A stretch of DNA of 64,000 nt, taken from assembly GCA_051027215.1 (NCBI GenBank), contig JBPCXR010000086.1:1-64000 (forward strand). The letters are read 5' to 3'. Below are positions 34,671 to 43,044 of the stretch, piece after piece. A program made the position numbers and the translations under genes. The stretch's first letter is position 1; the number at the start of each line of letters is the position of its first letter. The notes beneath the pieces are model-generated. The model worked only from the letters and a program-made list of their open reading frames with translations, had not been told where the DNA came from and did no database searches. Origin of the DNA: CALHVX01 sp051027215. GTDB lineage: Bacteria > Pseudomonadota > Gammaproteobacteria > Pseudomonadales > Azotimanducaceae.

Positions 34671-35498
34671 ATGAGAATTACATCGAAACTAGCGAATGGC
34701 CGTTGGGCGGGGCAAGGTGTGTTCCTCTTGCTAGGGCTGGCTTTGGCGCTAAGCAAGGCAATCGCGCTAGACAATCACGACTCGATGCCGGCTACAGGCG
34801 AGGCTGCAGAGGCTGTGGCAACTGAAGCCGTCGCAACTGAAGCCGTCGCAACTGAAGCCGTCGCAACGCCTGCCGTAGAAGCTGAGCAGGTTGGGCGCAC
34901 CGAAGAGATCGCCAAAACAGCCAAATCCCCACACGAGCTGGTGGAAGGCTCCACTAAGGCGCTGATTGAGTTCATCGAACAAGCCAAGCCTTACGCTAAC
35001 ACCGAAACTGAGCGTTACTATCGCGAAGTCGAATCGCTGCTATCGCCGGTGGTTGATTTCAAGAATTTCTCTCGTGGCGTGATGGCCGTGCATTACAAAA
35101 AAGCGACTCCAGAGCAACGTGAGCGCTTTCGCGAGAGCTTTAAGTGGGGGTTGGTGAAGACCTATTCGCTTGCACTTACTGAGTTCAACGACGGTGAGGT
35201 TTCAGTACTGCCGCCGGATCGCGAGCCCGACAATCCGAAGCGGCAACGAGTAAAGATGGAGATCCGCGCGCCCTCTGGAGAGGTATACCCTGTGGTGTAC
35301 GCACTACGACAGAATAAATCTGGGCGCTGGCGGATCTACAATCTGGTAGTCAACGGCGTAAATATGGGTCTGACATTTCGTAGCCAGTTTGCCAGTGCCA
35401 TGAAAGACCGTCGCTACGGCGGGGATCTTGACCAGGTCATCGAGGCGTGGGCGACGGTTGTTGCCGACACCGATACGAACAACGAAAGCTCCGGCTGA
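34671..35498 (+). CDS. mlaC: Periplasmic phospholipid-binding protein MlaC
   Basis: A 275-residue lipid shuttle between the MlaA-OmpC complex and MlaFEDB. A signal peptide (about 1-33) is followed by the Ttg2D/MlaC domain from about residue 85: SPHELVEGSTKALIEFI, FKNFSRGVMAVHYKKATPEQRERFRESFKWGLVKTY, and YNLVVNGVNMGLTFRSQFA. Between them lies an unusual Ala/Val/Glu/Thr-rich linker made by a 15-bp minisatellite (residues 50-64, ATEAV units), which makes the protein longer than usual MlaC. The repeat is in frame and does not break the gene. Confidence 0.92.
   Translation: MRITSKLANGRWAGQGVFLLLGLALALSKAIALDNHDSMPATGEAAEAVATEAVATEAVATEAVATPAVEAEQVGRTEEIAKTAKSPHELVEGSTKALIEFIEQAKPYANTETERYYREVESLLSPVVDFKNFSRGVMAVHYKKATPEQRERFRESFKWGLVKTYSLALTEFNDGEVSVLPPDREPDNPKRQRVKMEIRAPSGEVYPVVYALRQNKSGRWRIYNLVVNGVNMGLTFRSQFASAMKDRRYGGDLDQVIEAWATVVADTDTNNESSG
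34818..34862 (+). repeat. 15-bp in-frame minisatellite inside mlaC
   Basis: Three exact copies of GCAACTGAAGCCGTC lie head to tail at 34818-34832, 34833-34847 and 34848-34862. They are followed by a partial copy and preceded by a diverged one. Each unit adds Ala-Thr-Glu-Ala-Val. Copy number could change by slippage without shifting the frame. Confidence 0.9.
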
Positions 35499-35506
35499 GA
35501 GCGCCT

Positions 35507-35833
35507 GTGTCAGATACAGCAAGCACCGAAACTGAGCAGGTGACCGATGAGCCCTACCAGGTGCAGGGTGAGGTAAATTTGCAAACCTTCAGTGAGCAAC
35601 GCCGTGCGGGTGAACAGGCAATAGCCGCGGCAGCTGGGCGCCCGGGAGCTACCATTGACTTCGATTTTGGTGGGGTGCAGGCCGCGAATAGCCTTAGCGT
35701 CGCTCTGATGACCGCTTGGTTTCGTTTTGCACAGACGCAAGGCTGCGAAATGCGGATACTACCGTTGCCCCAGGGCCTGCAGCTCATCGTCGAGTTTTCC
35801 GGTCTGAGCAGCGTGTTACCCCTGGATTCCTGA
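35507..35833 (+). CDS. mlaB: STAS-domain protein MlaB
   Basis: A 108-residue STAS protein, the cytoplasmic subunit that supports MlaF dimer assembly. The central strand and helix read TIDFDFGGVQAANSLSVALMTAWFRFAQ, where the Ser in ANSLSV takes the place of the phosphorylatable STAS residue, followed by LQLIVEFSGLSSVLPL. The GTG at 35507 is 8 nt after the mlaC stop. A longer frame from 35447 overlaps mlaC and is not supported. Confidence 0.88.
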   Translation: MSDTASTETEQVTDEPYQVQGEVNLQTFSEQRRAGEQAIAAAAGRPGATIDFDFGGVQAANSLSVALMTAWFRFAQTQGCEMRILPLPQGLQLIVEFSGLSSVLPLDS

Positions 35834-35886
35834 CTTTGGACTCACTGGATCGCCTTTGCGCTCCAAACTTACAAGCCGCAACCAAG

Positions 35887-36120
35887 ATGACAGATACAAC
35901 CCTGAGTGACCTGCGGGCCGCGCTAAACACGGCGTTCACAGATGGCGAGATCGAGGTCGCTCTAGATGGCGATCGGGCTCGCATAAGCGTGGTGTCCGAG
36001 GCGTTTGCCGGATTGTCCCGCGTAAAGCAACAGCAGGCCGTATATGCGGCCATTGGTCAATTCGTCAGTGATGGTCGACTACACGCAGTCACGATCGACA
36101 CGCGAACCAAGGACGCCTAA
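35887..36120 (+). CDS. ibaG: BolA-family protein IbaG
   Basis: A 77-residue BolA-fold protein (class II KH-like), in the position held by ibaG/yrbA between mlaB and murA in many gammaproteobacteria. It has the pattern DLRAALNTAFTDGEIEVALDGDRARISVVSEAFAGLSRVKQQQAVYAAI, and DGRLHAVTIDT at the end. The usual His ligand region (LHAVTI) is present. Family members pair with monothiol glutaredoxins in iron-sulfur handling. The ATG at 35887 is chosen because the upstream extension overlaps mlaB out of frame. Confidence 0.9.
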   Translation: MTDTTLSDLRAALNTAFTDGEIEVALDGDRARISVVSEAFAGLSRVKQQQAVYAAIGQFVSDGRLHAVTIDTRTKDA

Positions 36121-36123
36121 GCA

Positions 36124-37398
36124 GTGGACAAGCTGCTAATTCACGGCGGCCGCCCTTTGTCGGGGACGCTGCGCATCTCCGGATCTAAAAATTCAGCGTT
36201 GCCGATTCTTGCGGCCACGCTGCTGACCGAGGAACCGGTGCGGGTCACCAACGTCCCACATCTGAACGACGTCACTACCATGATCGAGCTGCTCGGAACC
36301 TTGGGCGTAGACGTGGTGATTGATGAAAAGATGGCGGTGGAGATTTGTGCTGCTCAGCAGACAGAAGTGTTCGCGCCTTATGAGTTAGTCAAGACTATGC
36401 GCGCCTCCTTCCAGGTGTTGGGGCCACTGTTGGCCCGACTTGGGCGCGCCAAGGTTTCCCTTCCCGGAGGCTGTGCCATTGGCTCTCGCCCGGTTGATCA
36501 GCACCTCAAAGGCCTGACTCAAATGGGTGCCAAGATCGAGCTGGTCGATGGCTACGTGATTGCCAGCGCGCCAGACGGTCTGCAGGGCTGTGACCTACGC
36601 ATGGATATGGTCACTGTTGGCGCCACAGAAAATTTGATGATGGCAGCGACCTTAGCCCAGGGTACGACCATTTTACGCAACGCTGCTAGAGAGCCAGAAG
36701 TCGTGGACCTGGCGGAGTTTTTGATTGCGATGGGTGCCGACATCAGGGGTCAGGGAACTTCCGAGATCCATATTAACGGCGTCAGCTCGTTGACCGGATG
36801 CACCTTTGCCGTGCCACCAGACCGGGTGGAGGCGGGAACCTATCTAATTGCTGCAGCAGCGACCCGTGGCCAAATCAAGATTACCGGTACCGATGCTAGT
36901 CGCCTAACGGCGGTGCTTGAGAAGTTGTCGATGACTGGCATGACGTTGACGGTGGAGGATCGCTGTATTGAGCTCCAGAGTCACGGTCAACGTCCGCGCG
37001 CCGTTGATATTGAAACTGCGGTTTACCCCGGGTTTCCGACAGACATGCAAGCGCAGTTTTTGGCGCTGAATGCTGTTGCTGAAGGTTCCAGTCGAGTCAC
37101 TGAGACCATCTTCGAGAATCGTTTCATGCACGTGCAGGAGCTGAACCGGCTTGGCGCGCGCATTACCCTGGAAGGCAATCGCAGCGCTTATGTGGAGGGT
37201 GTGCCGGAATTGCATGCGGCGCCAGTCATGGCGACAGATTTGCGGGCATCCTTCAGCCTAGTGGTCGCGGCTCTGGTTGCCGAGGGTACAACGCTGATCG
37301 ATCGCATTTATCATATCGATCGCGGCTACGAAACCATCGAAGAAAAACTAAGCCAACTCGGTGCACAGGTGCAGCGGGTCTCGCGCGCGCCGGTCTAA
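36124..37398 (+). CDS. murA: UDP-N-acetylglucosamine 1-carboxyvinyltransferase
   Basis: The first committed enzyme of peptidoglycan synthesis (424 residues), which adds enolpyruvate to UDP-GlcNAc. The N-terminal GSKNSALPILAATLL contains the conserved Lys22-Asn23 pair. The fosfomycin-reactive Cys is at position 117 in LPGGCAIGSRP, so it should be fosfomycin-sensitive by target. The C-terminal half has AVYPGFPTDMQAQ and DLRASFSLVVAAL. The start is GTG at 36124, 3 nt after ibaG, so it is co-transcribed with the mla genes. Confidence 0.97.
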   Translation: MDKLLIHGGRPLSGTLRISGSKNSALPILAATLLTEEPVRVTNVPHLNDVTTMIELLGTLGVDVVIDEKMAVEICAAQQTEVFAPYELVKTMRASFQVLGPLLARLGRAKVSLPGGCAIGSRPVDQHLKGLTQMGAKIELVDGYVIASAPDGLQGCDLRMDMVTVGATENLMMAATLAQGTTILRNAAREPEVVDLAEFLIAMGADIRGQGTSEIHINGVSSLTGCTFAVPPDRVEAGTYLIAAAATRGQIKITGTDASRLTAVLEKLSMTGMTLTVEDRCIELQSHGQRPRAVDIETAVYPGFPTDMQAQFLALNAVAEGSSRVTETIFENRFMHVQELNRLGARITLEGNRSAYVEGVPELHAAPVMATDLRASFSLVVAALVAEGTTLIDRIYHIDRGYETIEEKLSQLGAQVQRVSRAPV

Positions 37399-37440
37399 CA
37401 AGATGAACCAACAGCGCCTAGGATTCCAAGGAATAGCCGA

Positions 37441-38076
37441 ATGGGACTGACCATCGCCCTAAATCGCGGTCGCATCCTACGTGAATGTCTACCGCTGCTG
37501 GCCCGCATTGGCATCGAGCCAGCAGAAGACATCGCGAAATCGCGAAAGCTGGTGTTTGCGACCCGCGATGGCGCCCATCGACTGCTGGTAGTTCGTGGTG
37601 CTGACGTACCGACCTATGTGGAATATGGAGCCGCTGACGTTGGGGTAGTTGGTAAAGACACGCTCCTCGAGCACGGCTCTAGCAGCGGTTACTACGAGCG
37701 GCTGGATCTGGGTATCGGCCGCTGTCGGCTGATGACGGCGGTGCCGAAAGGTGCACGAGCAGTAGAGCCTGGCCGAAAGTTAAGGGTTGCGACAAAGTTT
37801 GTGCGTAGCGCCGCGCAGTTTTATCGCGAACAAAAACGTGAGGTCTCGATCATCAAGCTGTCTGGTGCGATGGAGATTGCACCGGTTATGGGGCTCGCGG
37901 ACTGTATTGTCGACATAGTTGATACTGGCAATACCCTCAAAGCCAACGGTCTCGAAGCACGTGAGACCATCGCCGACATCAGCACCCGGCTGATTGTGAA
38001 TCGGGCAGCAACCAAAACCCAGTTCGATGCGGTGAGCGCCTTGGTAGACGCATTGCGAGATGAGGTGGCGCGGTAA
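37441..38076 (+). CDS. hisG: ATP phosphoribosyltransferase, short form
   Basis: The first step of histidine synthesis (211 residues). This is the short HisG form, which lacks the C-terminal regulatory domain and needs HisZ for activity and feedback control; hisZ is not in the window. Recognisable parts are IALNRGRI, RGADVPTYVEYGAADVGVVGKD, and the PRPP loop at VDIVDTGNTLKANGL. It is followed by hisD with a one-base overlap (TAATG). Confidence 0.95.
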   Translation: MGLTIALNRGRILRECLPLLARIGIEPAEDIAKSRKLVFATRDGAHRLLVVRGADVPTYVEYGAADVGVVGKDTLLEHGSSSGYYERLDLGIGRCRLMTAVPKGARAVEPGRKLRVATKFVRSAAQFYREQKREVSIIKLSGAMEIAPVMGLADCIVDIVDTGNTLKANGLEARETIADISTRLIVNRAATKTQFDAVSALVDALRDEVAR

Positions 38077-39407
38077 TGAGCGCGCGCTTAAATCCGCAGC
38101 GCTTGCAAACGTCGGATCCCAATTTCAATGCGCAACTCGATGAGCTGCTCGCCTGGGATCTGAGCGAGTCTAGTTCAATCAACCAGACGGCTGCGCGGAT
38201 CATTGCCCGGGTTCGAGAGCAGGGCGAAGCGGCGTTGCTGGCGCTAACCGCGGAGCATGACGGTCTGTCGGCGCAAAGCCTGGCAGAGCTAACCCTGAGC
38301 CCCGAGGAATTTGCCCAAGCCCATGCAAGCCTGCCAGCGGCTGAGCGCGACGCTCTGGAAGTGACCCACCGACGCATCCAGGAGTACCACCAGCATCAGC
38401 TCCAGAGCGATTGGGAGTTTGAAGATGCCCATGGCAATCGACTTGGGCAGCGAATCACGCCCTTGGATCGAGTCGGCGTGTATGTACCGGGTGGTCAGGC
38501 GGCTTATCCTTCCACAGTGCTGATGACCGCCGTGCCCGCAGCTGTAGCAGGTGTTGCAGAAATTGTCATGACGGTGCCAACGCCCCATGGCCAGCGCAAT
38601 GCCTTGGTATTGGCTGCCGCGCACCTGGCAGGGGTGTCTGCTGGATATACGGTTGGTGGTGCCCAAGCGATCGCTGCAATGGCGTTCGGCACCGCGGGCA
38701 TTCCCAGAGTCGACAAAATTGTCGGTCCGGGCGGCGCTTTCGTGGCTGCGGCGAAGCGGCTGGTCTACGGCCAAGTGGGTATAGATGCCATCGCCGGTCC
38801 GAGTGAGATCCTCATCATCGCAGACGGTAGCGCTGACCCGCGTTGGTTGGCGTTGGATTTGTTCTCACAGGCAGAACACGACGCTGCCGCCCAAGCAATC
38901 ATGATCACCACCGATGCTGACTATTGTGAGCGAGTGTTGGCGCAGATGCGGCTACTGCTACCAGCCCAGCCAAGAGCGCGACTCATCGCGGAGTCAATCA
39001 ATGGCCGCGGCGGGTTGATCGTGACCGAGTCTTTAGCCGAGGCGGTAGCGGTAGCCAACCGTGTGGCGCCGGAGCATCTGCAGCTAGCAGTGGCCGAGCC
39101 CCGTGCTTTGCTGCCAGACATTCGCCACGCCGGCGCGGTCTTTCTCGGAGCCCGCTCTGCTGAGGTAATGGGCGATTACGCGGCGGGACCTAGTCATGTG
39201 CTGCCGACCTTTGGCACGGCGCGGTTTTCATCGCCATTGGGGGTATACGACTTTCAAAAGCGCAGCTCATTGATCGACCTGTCTGAGGCCGGTGCCGATG
39301 AGCTCGGCAAGCTCTCGGCCTTGATTGCCGATGGTGAGGGCCTCAGCGCTCATGCCGAGGCAGCTCGCGCTAGGGTGCGTGGCTACGACGAAAATCGTCA
39401 ACCCTGA
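38076..39407 (+). CDS. hisD: Histidinol dehydrogenase
   Basis: A 443-residue zinc- and NAD-dependent enzyme that makes histidine from histidinol. Signatures are GGQAAYPSTVLM, VDKIVGPGGAFVAAAKR, the zinc and catalytic region AGPSEILIIAD with QAEHDAAAQ, and VAPEHLQL; HAGAVFLG and YAAGPSHVLPT follow. Length is normal. The usual next gene hisC is missing, and the coding region ends in a hairpin shared with the convergent degS-like gene. Confidence 0.97.
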   Translation: MSARLNPQRLQTSDPNFNAQLDELLAWDLSESSSINQTAARIIARVREQGEAALLALTAEHDGLSAQSLAELTLSPEEFAQAHASLPAAERDALEVTHRRIQEYHQHQLQSDWEFEDAHGNRLGQRITPLDRVGVYVPGGQAAYPSTVLMTAVPAAVAGVAEIVMTVPTPHGQRNALVLAAAHLAGVSAGYTVGGAQAIAAMAFGTAGIPRVDKIVGPGGAFVAAAKRLVYGQVGIDAIAGPSEILIIADGSADPRWLALDLFSQAEHDAAAQAIMITTDADYCERVLAQMRLLLPAQPRARLIAESINGRGGLIVTESLAEAVAVANRVAPEHLQLAVAEPRALLPDIRHAGAVFLGARSAEVMGDYAAGPSHVLPTFGTARFSSPLGVYDFQKRSSLIDLSEAGADELGKLSALIADGEGLSAHAEAARARVRGYDENRQP

Positions 39408-39422
39408 TCGAGGTCAGGGTTG
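39399..39422. terminator. Convergent hairpin carrying the stop codons of hisD and degS/algW
   Basis: CAACCCTGA (39399-39407) and TCAGGGTTG (39414-39422) form a 9-bp perfect stem around the 6-base loop TCGAGG. The left arm is the last two codons and stop of hisD. The right arm, read on the other strand, is the last two codons and stop of the protease gene; both proteins end Gln-Pro. There is no T-run, so termination would need the fold plus other factors. Confidence 0.5.
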
Positions 39423-40484
39423 CAGCGCTGGGCGCTCGATCGCTACCGCCTCCAGCACTTGGGACTGGCCTGCTCGCTCGATCTCCAAACGTAAGGTCTG
39501 CCCTGGGTCGGCGCTGGCAATTTGACGGCTGACCGTCACTGAGGCCGTGGCCAGTAGACCGTCTACCGACTGCACCACATCGCCCACTCGTACACCGGCG
39601 TTGTAGGCCGGCCCGCCGTAGAGCACGGCGTTCACTCGCAAACCGTTGTTCTCGCCAGGAGCAGGCGCGCCGCCGAGTTCTAGCCCGAGCCAGCCGCGAA
39701 CCACTTCGCCGGTTTGCACCAGATGTTCCAGCACATTCATCGCAACCCGGACCGGAATCGCGAAGCCAATGCCCTCAGAGCCCCCAGAGCGCGAGAAGAT
39801 CAGCGTATTGATGCCAATCAGCTGACCATCCACATCGATCAAGGCACCCCCGGAGTTACCTAAATTGATCGCGGCATCGGTCTGTAAAAAGTCACTGTAG
39901 GGCGATGCCGTAATGCCGATACGGCCTTTCGCGCTGATAATCCCAGCAGAAACCGTCTGCCCGAGGCCAAACGGGTTGCCGATTGCCAGGGCAAGGTCGC
40001 CAACTGCCACTGCTTCAGAATCGCCAATGGGGATGGCAGTTAAGCCGGTTGCTTGAACCTTGACCACGGCGAGATCGGTTACCGGATCTGTACCGATGAT
40101 GCTAGCGGTAGTAGCTTGGCCGTTGTGAAAAGCCACCAGCACTTCGTCAGCGTTCGCGACCACGTGATTGTTGGTCAAGATAAATCCATCGCTGCGAACA
40201 ATCACCCCAGAGCCCAGCGAACTCTGTACTCGCTCGCTGGTGCCCAGCGACATGCGGTCGCACCAGGCTTGGAACTCCGGGCGCTCGCAGGCGGCCGGCC
40301 GCACTCGTTGAGTGGTATAGATGTTGACCACGGCGGGCGCTGCGGAGCGCACGGCATCAGCATAGCCGGTGCGCTGAGGCTTGAAGTTCACAAAAGCTAA
40401 AACCCCCAGCCCAATGACGGCGCCGACTAGGGCAGGCAGCAGGATGTAGCGCAGCAGATCTCGCATGGCGCGCAAGAATGGCAC
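39414..40484 (-). CDS. algW: DegS/AlgW-like periplasmic serine protease
   Basis: A 356-residue trypsin-like protease with one N-terminal membrane anchor (about 12-32) and a single PDZ domain (about 255-340), the architecture of DegS/AlgW, which starts the sigma-E/AlgU envelope-stress cascade. The triad is His107 (TNNHVV), Asp137 (TDLAVV) and Ser211 (GNSGGAL). An unusual feature is a Cys66-Cys75 pair in a loop before the first strand. The GTG at 40484 gives the listed start; an ATG at 40466 is possible. The location after hisD matches algW in Pseudomonas. Confidence 0.9.
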   Translation of the reverse strand: MPFLRAMRDLLRYILLPALVGAVIGLGVLAFVNFKPQRTGYADAVRSAAPAVVNIYTTQRVRPAACERPEFQAWCDRMSLGTSERVQSSLGSGVIVRSDGFILTNNHVVANADEVLVAFHNGQATTASIIGTDPVTDLAVVKVQATGLTAIPIGDSEAVAVGDLALAIGNPFGLGQTVSAGIISAKGRIGITASPYSDFLQTDAAINLGNSGGALIDVDGQLIGINTLIFSRSGGSEGIGFAIPVRVAMNVLEHLVQTGEVVRGWLGLELGGAPAPGENNGLRVNAVLYGGPAYNAGVRVGDVVQSVDGLLATASVTVSRQIASADPGQTLRLEIERAGQSQVLEAVAIERPALQP

Positions 40485-40555
40485 CTTGCCCCAGTGCCCT
40501 CAACTGCTCCATGCTTCAACCTGTTGTTGAGTAGATTGTTGCCGACCCCTAGACC

Positions 40556-41665
40556 GTGTCTTTCACTGCATCCATTCCCAAGCCGTCGGAGCGCTATCAG
40601 GAGCTGCTGGCAGTTTCCGGCTTTACCGCGGATCCAGCCCAGGCTGCGGTGGTGGCAGCGTTCGATGCGCTGCAGTCACGATTATTAGAGCGGCACGGAT
40701 CCAAGGGCCTACTCGATATAGTGCGGCGTCGCTTTCGATCCGCGGAGCCCGTGCCTGGTCTGTACGTTTGGGGCAGCGTTGGTCGTGGCAAAACCATGCT
40801 CATGGATTTGTTCTCGGACTGCCTGCCGGAAGGGCTCGGCGCGCGCATGCATTTTCATCGGTTCATGCATCAGGTGCATGCTGAGATGCGGACGCTGCAA
40901 GGGCAGGGTGATCCCCTCGAAGAAGTTGCGCGACGCTTAGTGGGGCAGGCCAAGGTGCTGTGCTTTGACGAGTTTTTTGTCTCCGACATCGGCGATGCGA
41001 TGATCCTGGCCCAGACCCTGCGGCACCTGTTTGACCTTGGTGTGACTTTGGTCGCGACCTCCAACGTGGTCCCGGCAAAGCTCTACGAAAACGGCTTGCA
41101 GCGCCGCCGCTTTCTGCCCGCTATCGAGCTGCTGCAGCAGCATTGCACCATCCACGAGCTGGCGAGCCCGACAGATTACCGGCTGCGAGTGCTGCGGCAG
41201 GCGGAGATTTATCACGAGCCCCTGGATCTAGCAGCCGAGGCCAGTCTGGAACAGAGTTTCCGGGCCTTGGCACCCCAAGAGCCGGTGGCGGATCAAGATC
41301 TATTGATCGAAGGGCGGAATATTCCAGTGAAGTGGCTTGCGGACGATGTCGCTTGGTTCGAGTTTTCGGCGCTGTGCGAGGGTCCGCGAAGCCAAGTGGA
41401 CTACATTGAGCTGTCGCGCATCTTCCACGCCGTGGTAATCAGCAACGTCCCGCGGTTCACGGTCCAGCGAGAAGACGCGGCCCGGCGCTTCATTGCACTG
41501 GTAGATGAATTCTACGATCGCAATGTCAAGCTGGTGGTGTCGGCAGCGGCCCCGGTCACCGAGCTTTACGCCGGCGAGCGGCTGCGATTCGAGTTCGAGC
41601 GGACCCAGAGCCGCCTGATTGAGATGCGCTCAGAAGCCTATTTGGGTCGAACCCATAAAGCCTGA
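40556..41665 (+). CDS. zapE: Cell division AAA+ ATPase ZapE
   Basis: A 369-residue AFG1-like ATPase that associates with the Z-ring in E. coli. Walker A is WGSVGRGKTMLMD and Walker B is VLCFDEFFVSDIGDAM; HFHRFMH follows the P-loop. Sensor and arginine-finger regions (VATSNVVPAKLYENGLQRRRFLPAI) and the FSALCEGPRSQVDYIEL motif are typical. The start is GTG at 40556, with no clear ribosome-binding site. It is divergent from the protease gene. Confidence 0.92.
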   Translation: MSFTASIPKPSERYQELLAVSGFTADPAQAAVVAAFDALQSRLLERHGSKGLLDIVRRRFRSAEPVPGLYVWGSVGRGKTMLMDLFSDCLPEGLGARMHFHRFMHQVHAEMRTLQGQGDPLEEVARRLVGQAKVLCFDEFFVSDIGDAMILAQTLRHLFDLGVTLVATSNVVPAKLYENGLQRRRFLPAIELLQQHCTIHELASPTDYRLRVLRQAEIYHEPLDLAAEASLEQSFRALAPQEPVADQDLLIEGRNIPVKWLADDVAWFEFSALCEGPRSQVDYIELSRIFHAVVISNVPRFTVQREDAARRFIALVDEFYDRNVKLVVSAAAPVTELYAGERLRFEFERTQSRLIEMRSEAYLGRTHKA

Positions 41666-41691
41666 TCTGCCCCCGGGGAGTGAGTCTTTTA

Positions 41692-41720
41692 TTGCCAAGC
41701 CGGAAGCCCTTCGCTAACAT
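41692..41720 (+). promoter_or_regulatory. Sigma-70-type promoter for rplM-rpsI
   Basis: TTGCCA (41692-41697) and TAACAT (41715-41720) are separated by 17 bp, a near-consensus promoter in the 213-bp gap upstream of rplM. The leader from about 41727 to 41878 would be roughly 150 nt, long enough for the autogenous control known for the L13-S9 operon. No specific structure was resolved. Confidence 0.6.
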
Positions 41721-41878
41721 TCGCGCTCCAAAATTTCAGGGTCGCGGCGCTAGGCGCATTCGGCATTTGGTCATCGCCATCGACGCGCTTCTCAGAAAGG
41801 GCTCTTGGCTGACCCGAAGCCTACCCGGCCAGACTTCTAAGGCCTTGAAATAGAAATGAATTCTTTGCGGAGCAAAGC

Positions 41879-42307
41879 ATGAAAACGGTGAGCGTTCGAG
41901 CTGAAGACGTTGCCAGGCAGTGGGTTGTTATCGATGCCGCTGACCAAGTCCTGGGTCGGCTGGCCACTGAGGTTGCGAGCCGTTTGCGCGGAAAGCACAA
42001 GCCTACCTACACCCCACACAGCGATACCGGTGACTACGTGATCGTGGTGAACGCTGCCAAAGTGCGCGTTACCGGCAAAAAGACGACCGATAAGCAGTAC
42101 TACCGCCATAGTGGGTACCCTGGCGGCATCAAGTCAGTGAACTTCGAAACGCTGCGTGAGCAGCATCCTGAGCGGATTATCGAATCTGCGGTGAAAGGCA
42201 TGTTGCCGAAAAACCCCTTGGGCCGGGCCATGTACCGCAAGCTGAAAATCTACGGTGGCAGCGAGCATCCCCATGCTGCTCAGCAACCTCAATCTTTGGA
42301 GCTCTAA
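41879..42307 (+). CDS. rplM: 50S ribosomal protein L13
   Basis: A 142-residue L13 that binds 23S rRNA early in 50S assembly. The family core VIDAADQVLGRLATEVASRLRGKHKPTYTPH, then YYRHSGYPGGIKS and AVKGMLPKNPLGRAMYRKLKIYGG, is fully conserved. GGAG lies 8 nt before the ATG. It leads the rplM-rpsI operon. Confidence 0.98.
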   Translation: MKTVSVRAEDVARQWVVIDAADQVLGRLATEVASRLRGKHKPTYTPHSDTGDYVIVVNAAKVRVTGKKTTDKQYYRHSGYPGGIKSVNFETLREQHPERIIESAVKGMLPKNPLGRAMYRKLKIYGGSEHPHAAQQPQSLEL

Positions 42308-42312
42308 TCGCG

Positions 42313-42705
42313 ATGGCAGGCATGCAAAGCTACGGTACGGGTCGACGCAAAACTTCTGCAGCCCGGGTTTATCTTGCCCCCGGTAACGGCCGCATTCTGG
42401 TGAATGGCCAGCCCCTGGACGAGTACTTTGGCCGCGAAACCGCGCGCATGATCGTACGCCAGGCACTGCAGGTGGCCGAGGTGGTGGATCAATTTGATAT
42501 CAAGGTATCTGTCAGCGGCGGCGGTGGCTCCGGCCAAGCAGGAGCAATTCGCCACGGTATTTCCCGAGCGCTGGTGGCCCATGATGAGCGGCACCGAGCA
42601 CCGCTACGCAGAGCGGGGTTCTTGACCCGCGATGCTCGCGAAGTCGAACGGAAGAAAGTCGGCCTACGCAAAGCTCGCAAGCGTCCACAGTTCTCCAAGC
42701 GCTAA
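42313..42705 (+). CDS. rpsI: 30S ribosomal protein S9
   Basis: A 130-residue S9. YGTGRRKTSAARVYLAPG at the start, GGGGSGQAGAIRHGISRAL in the middle and the basic C-terminal tail ending KRPQFSKR, which reaches the P-site tRNA, are all intact. It is 5 nt after rplM. Confidence 0.98.
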   Translation: MAGMQSYGTGRRKTSAARVYLAPGNGRILVNGQPLDEYFGRETARMIVRQALQVAEVVDQFDIKVSVSGGGGSGQAGAIRHGISRALVAHDERHRAPLRRAGFLTRDAREVERKKVGLRKARKRPQFSKR

Positions 42706-43044
42706 TTGTTCTTGGCGGGTGTCCGGAGCGCGTAAGCCCGTTTCGTTGCGGCTGCCGACGCGCATTTTGGTTGCTACTTTTCCGCTATTTTTCCCTCGCA
42801 AGGTGGGCTGAGATCCTGCCCTGTGTGGTAAACTTGTTGGTTGTACGGAAGCGTCATGAAGCCGCCGTATAACATCGCTCGGAGAGAAGCGCTGGCATGT
42901 AGAAAACCGTGAATTTTGCCTTGCAGCGATCGTCTGGCAACGATCAGTTGGTGAGCGAGGTTTAACTAGCGGGGCGAAATTGTGCCAGCTGAACAAACGA
43001 GAGGCTGACAAGCGGAATGAAAGCTTTGCGACGGGGGGCAGTGG
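42706..43044 (+). other. 339-bp intergenic region upstream of petABC
   Basis: No protein gene is supported here. It must contain the rpsI terminator and the petABC promoter. Visible elements are a TATAAC hexamer at 42868-42873, whose nearest -35-like TTGTAC is too far away (21 bp), and a 6-bp inverted repeat GATCGT/ACGATC at 42928-42945. GGGGGG before the petA GTG serves as ribosome-binding site. The length would allow a small RNA or leader, but nothing in the sequence proves one. Confidence 0.5.

Noticed and set aside
34818..34862. CRISPR-like repeats
   Set aside because: The units are contiguous, without spacers, and in frame within mlaC.
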